NCBI GenBank assembly: GCA_031290175.1
Contig: JAITOC010000119.1
Coordinates: 1-35,346, forward strand
Reading direction: 5' to 3'
Origin: Coriobacteriales bacterium
GTDB taxonomy: Bacteria > Actinomycetota > Coriobacteriia > Coriobacteriales > UBA8131
Length of the DNA stretch: 35,346 bases
The position numbers and the translations under genes were made by a program. This document shows, piece by piece, positions 32,325 to 35,346 of this stretch. Every line of letters begins with the position of its first letter. Within the stretch, counting starts at the first letter, position 1. The notes under the pieces were generated by a model. The model ran no database searches. It saw only the letters and a list, made by a program, of their open reading frames with translations, and was not told the DNA's origin.

Positions 32325-35300
32325 ATGCTACCTAAGAACTATCAGGTGGAGAAGAACCACGAGAGCTATCGCAGGAACAACTGCAAGAACAATCACGAAA
32401 ACAATTACACAAGAAAGACCGCAAAAAAGCAGCACAAGCTCTTTCTGATCTTCCTGCTCCTGGTCTTTATCTCGAGCAGCTTGAACCCCCTCAGTTCGTA
32501 TGCTGCAGGCACGGGCTCGGTGGGCACGAGTGCAGGGCAGTCCAATGTTGGCACCGGCCAGCCCTCTCTCTTCGCGCTGCTGGAGGAGACGGCTCTTGGA
32601 GCCGGCTTTGTGCCCCTGGGCGTAAACGAACCTGCAAGCGTCACCTTTACGGTCAATGCAACAGAGGATGCCAGCTTCATAAACGGTGTCAAGTTCACGC
32701 TGGAAGACGTCGTCGTTGGAGGGACGGACGACAAGGGCGACCCGCTCGTCTATGAAAGCGTCTCGGTCGGTTTGCCAAACCACCTTACTATGGCCAATAG
32801 CTTCTCTTTGCCCACAGACTGGGTATGCATACAGTCAGGAGGCAACATCACCATCTGGACCATCTTTAATCCTGAGACAAGCGGGACCAAAGCCATTGTC
32901 GAGGACTTCCTAACCAACACCTACGCGGCGCAGTTGACTTCGAGAGCGTCGGCAACGAGTCTAAAGGATTACGACTTCCCTGACAGCGGGGAGACAATCG
33001 GCGTCAAAGTGAGTGCAAGTGTGTCACCCTCAAGCTGGAATGAGGCGTTCGTGCCGCAGCCGGTGATTGCACAGCACAGGAATGTTCTGTCTGGTCTGAC
33101 GCTTAGCGAAGACGTCCTGTATATCGGGAAGATAGGAGAGGCTTACCTCACGCAGCCGATTACCCCGCCACCAGCGCATTACTACGCGGGGGTTAAGCAG
33201 TACAGCGCTCCCGCAGCAGGGACGTTCACCTCGGACAGGCAGTGGGTGGAGCATATTTATGACAATACCTACCCTGTTGTCTATGACCCAAACAGCGCAA
33301 GCGCCGAGGGACAGATGTCGGACAGTACGGTGCGCCACGGCGAGGATTTCATGCTGAAACCCAATTACTATACGCTCCAGGGCTACACCTTCGAAGGGTG
33401 GAACACGGAGCCAGACGGCAGTGGCGATTTCTACGCAGATTACCACGAGTTCACCCCGTGGCAATTCACGAGCACCCTGACCTTATACGCGCAATGGCGT
33501 TCTGACAACATCGTTTTGATCCTCGACAAGAACGCGGACAACGCCATCGTAGGCATCACGCAACTGAACCACCTCGTATACGGGCAGACCCTGACAGCGC
33601 AGGGCGTGGATATCTTTGTCGCACCACCAGTACGTCCATTCCCCTACCAAGTCATCGGCTGGGCGACGACCAAGGCGCTGGCAGATGCAGGAACCGCGGA
33701 CTTCACAAACGACTCGCTTGTGGACTGGCTTGATACGAAGACGATCTACGCCGTCTGGGGCACTCAGCCGCCAAGCGGAAACGTAGAGGTGACGTTCGAC
33801 GCAAACGGCGGCACAGCGGCGAGTCCGGCGAGCGTCACGGCAACCGTCGGGGAGCCTTACGGAACCTTTCCCAATACGACGCGGCCGTGGCATTACCTTA
33901 TAGGTTGGTACACGGATCCTATCGGCGGCTCGCAGGTAGAAGAAACGACGGTGGTGACCGACGCGAGCGATCACACGCTGTACGCACACTGGGAGATGCT
34001 TCCACTGGTGCTTTGCGGCTTGGAATTTGATAAGAACGCAGCCGACGCGACAGCAGGCAGCGTCACGCAAATGACCGTTGGAATGGGACCGTCCCTGAGG
34101 GATCAGGGGATGACCCTGCCCGACACGGGCAGCGGCGCGCCCACGCGTCCGGGCTACGAGTTCGCGGGTTGGGCGACGACGCCGGAACTGGCGGATGCAT
34201 ACATCGCGGACTTCACAGACGATTCCCCTGTAGACTGGCTCCGCTCTAAGACGGTCTATGCCATCTGGGTCGGTGCACAGGTAGAGGTGACCTTTGACGC
34301 AAACGGTGGGGCGGTGATGTCCCCCGGAAGACTAGCCGTAATCTTTGGGGGATCCTACGGTACCCTGCTAAGCGCATCGCGCCCGGGCTACGACTTCGCC
34401 GGCTGGTTCACGGAGCCCACCGGCGGCACGCAGGTGACCGCGGTGACTATGGTAACCAACTACAGCAACCACACGTTGTACGCACACTGGAGCCCAGTCA
34501 GCGGTGGCGGGAGCAACATCGACCTGACCTTCAGTGTCAATATAACAGCGAGCGCCGCTGTGACCAACGGGTATGAGTACACCTTGGAAAACGCCGTCGT
34601 TAATGGGACGGATGTCAACGGTGCACCCCTCACCTATGGCAGCGTTTCTATCACCCTGCCGCACGGTCTCACTCTGGAGAGCTTCAGCTTCTTCCCGCCC
34701 TCAGGCTGGGTAATGACACAGGCAGGGAACAGCGCCACCTGGATTATCAGCAATCCTGCTACAAACGGGACAAAAGCCATCGTGGAGGACTTCCTTAACA
34801 ACCGCTTCTTCGCAACACTGACGACAGCGGACGTGTTCCCTGACGACGACACGAAGATTATTGTCGAAGTCAACGAAGGGCAGATTCCAACCTGGGTTGA
34901 CCCCAATGGCTTCGTCCATTATTACGAGTATGTTCCCGCTTCAGGGATTACGTGGCTCAACGCTTACAATGCCGCCAAGGCGCGTACCTATAATGGCTTG
35001 CCGGGTTATCTGATGACCATCACAAGCCAGGAGGAACAGGACTTCATCTACGGCTCGATTGGCAAGACAATGGGCTTCATGGGCGGCACGCGTGCCGTGC
35101 ACGACAGCAGCAAAGCCAAGATTCTCGATGACGCTTCGCTCAGCACGAACACCAATGATTTTGATAAGGAATTTACGTATGGCGTTGAATGGTATTGGGC
35201 TTGTGGACCCGAGGCCGGATTGGTATTCTACGGGAAGCCCACAGTTAGTATGGCAGGTACCGGATCAATCTCCGGCGTCTACTCAAATTGGTATAGCACC

Positions 35301-35346
35301 GAGCCGGACGCTTACGGAGGGGGGGCAGAGAAGGCAGCCTTCCTGG
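32325..35346 (+). CDS. Large secreted repeat protein/adhesin (InlB-B-type repeats, duplicated unknown domain, C-type-lectin-like C-terminus), incomplete at window end
   Basis: Own translation gives 1007 codons without a stop. Signal-like KKQHKLFLIFLLLVFISSSLNPLSSYAAG; repeats VEVTFDANGG...GYDFAGWFTEPTGGTQV...HTLYAHW; end ITWLNAYNAAKARTYNGLPGYLMTITSQEEQDFI...EWYWACGPEAG...YSNWYSTEPD. Missing from ORF track because it runs off the edge. Confidence 0.9.
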   Translation, partial: MLPKNYQVEKNHESYRRNNCKNNHENNYTRKTAKKQHKLFLIFLLLVFISSSLNPLSSYAAGTGSVGTSAGQSNVGTGQPSLFALLEETALGAGFVPLGVNEPASVTFTVNATEDASFINGVKFTLEDVVVGGTDDKGDPLVYESVSVGLPNHLTMANSFSLPTDWVCIQSGGNITIWTIFNPETSGTKAIVEDFLTNTYAAQLTSRASATSLKDYDFPDSGETIGVKVSASVSPSSWNEAFVPQPVIAQHRNVLSGLTLSEDVLYIGKIGEAYLTQPITPPPAHYYAGVKQYSAPAAGTFTSDRQWVEHIYDNTYPVVYDPNSASAEGQMSDSTVRHGEDFMLKPNYYTLQGYTFEGWNTEPDGSGDFYADYHEFTPWQFTSTLTLYAQWRSDNIVLILDKNADNAIVGITQLNHLVYGQTLTAQGVDIFVAPPVRPFPYQVIGWATTKALADAGTADFTNDSLVDWLDTKTIYAVWGTQPPSGNVEVTFDANGGTAASPASVTATVGEPYGTFPNTTRPWHYLIGWYTDPIGGSQVEETTVVTDASDHTLYAHWEMLPLVLCGLEFDKNAADATAGSVTQMTVGMGPSLRDQGMTLPDTGSGAPTRPGYEFAGWATTPELADAYIADFTDDSPVDWLRSKTVYAIWVGAQVEVTFDANGGAVMSPGRLAVIFGGSYGTLLSASRPGYDFAGWFTEPTGGTQVTAVTMVTNYSNHTLYAHWSPVSGGGSNIDLTFSVNITASAAVTNGYEYTLENAVVNGTDVNGAPLTYGSVSITLPHGLTLESFSFFPPSGWVMTQAGNSATWIISNPATNGTKAIVEDFLNNRFFATLTTADVFPDDDTKIIVEVNEGQIPTWVDPNGFVHYYEYVPASGITWLNAYNAAKARTYNGLPGYLMTITSQEEQDFIYGSIGKTMGFMGGTRAVHDSSKAKILDDASLSTNTNDFDKEFTYGVEWYWACGPEAGLVFYGKPTVSMAGTGSISGVYSNWYSTEPDAYGGGAEKAAFL

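Noticed and set aside
1-35346. CRISPR arrays, rRNA genes, complete tRNAs, transposase or integrase genes
   Set aside because: No regularly spaced repeats of CRISPR type, no rRNA signatures and no transposase/recombinase ORFs seen. The repeats found are palindromic or intragenic.

Overview
The window is a high-GC Gram-positive chromosomal segment. By gene content it is probably a coriobacterial-type actinobacterium, but this is inference. It has four blocks. (1) 1-4922 (- strand): a lower-GC type I restriction-modification locus, hsdM-hsdS-[small antitoxin]-fic-[second, edge-truncated hsdS]. (2) 5101-9182 (- strand): a MacA/MacB-like ABC export system whose adaptor has a very long Ala/Thr/Pro-rich N-terminus. 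(3) 9424-32161 (+ strand): a long co-directional housekeeping block: 43-aa small ORF, nrdR, dut, hisC-like, tyrA, aroA, cmk, plsC, ispH, DUF512-type FeS protein, der, plsY, gpsA, rpe, cysteine desulfurase, PHP-family histidinol phosphatase, lipid kinase, YidC::CDP-glycerol glycerophosphotransferase fusion, membrane sulfatase-like phosphotransferase, priA. (4) 32325-end (+): a large secreted repeat protein with InlB-B/Listeria-Bacteroides-type repeats, a duplicated unrecognised domain and a C-type-lectin-like C-terminus. It runs off the window and is absent from the ORF track. The main finds are: an untracked 43-aa single-TM ORF just upstream of nrdR, with a perfect LexA/SOS palindrome filling the 17-bp spacer of its promoter; a perfect 84-bp inverted repeat (286 bp in total, with a nested 21-bp inverted repeat) inside the DUF512 gene, with other palindromic or REP-like in-frame insertions in aroA, cmk and the sulfatase gene; a YidC-glycerophosphotransferase fusion between a lipid kinase and an LtaS-like enzyme; and a class-I-type Fic/antitoxin pair inside the RM operon.
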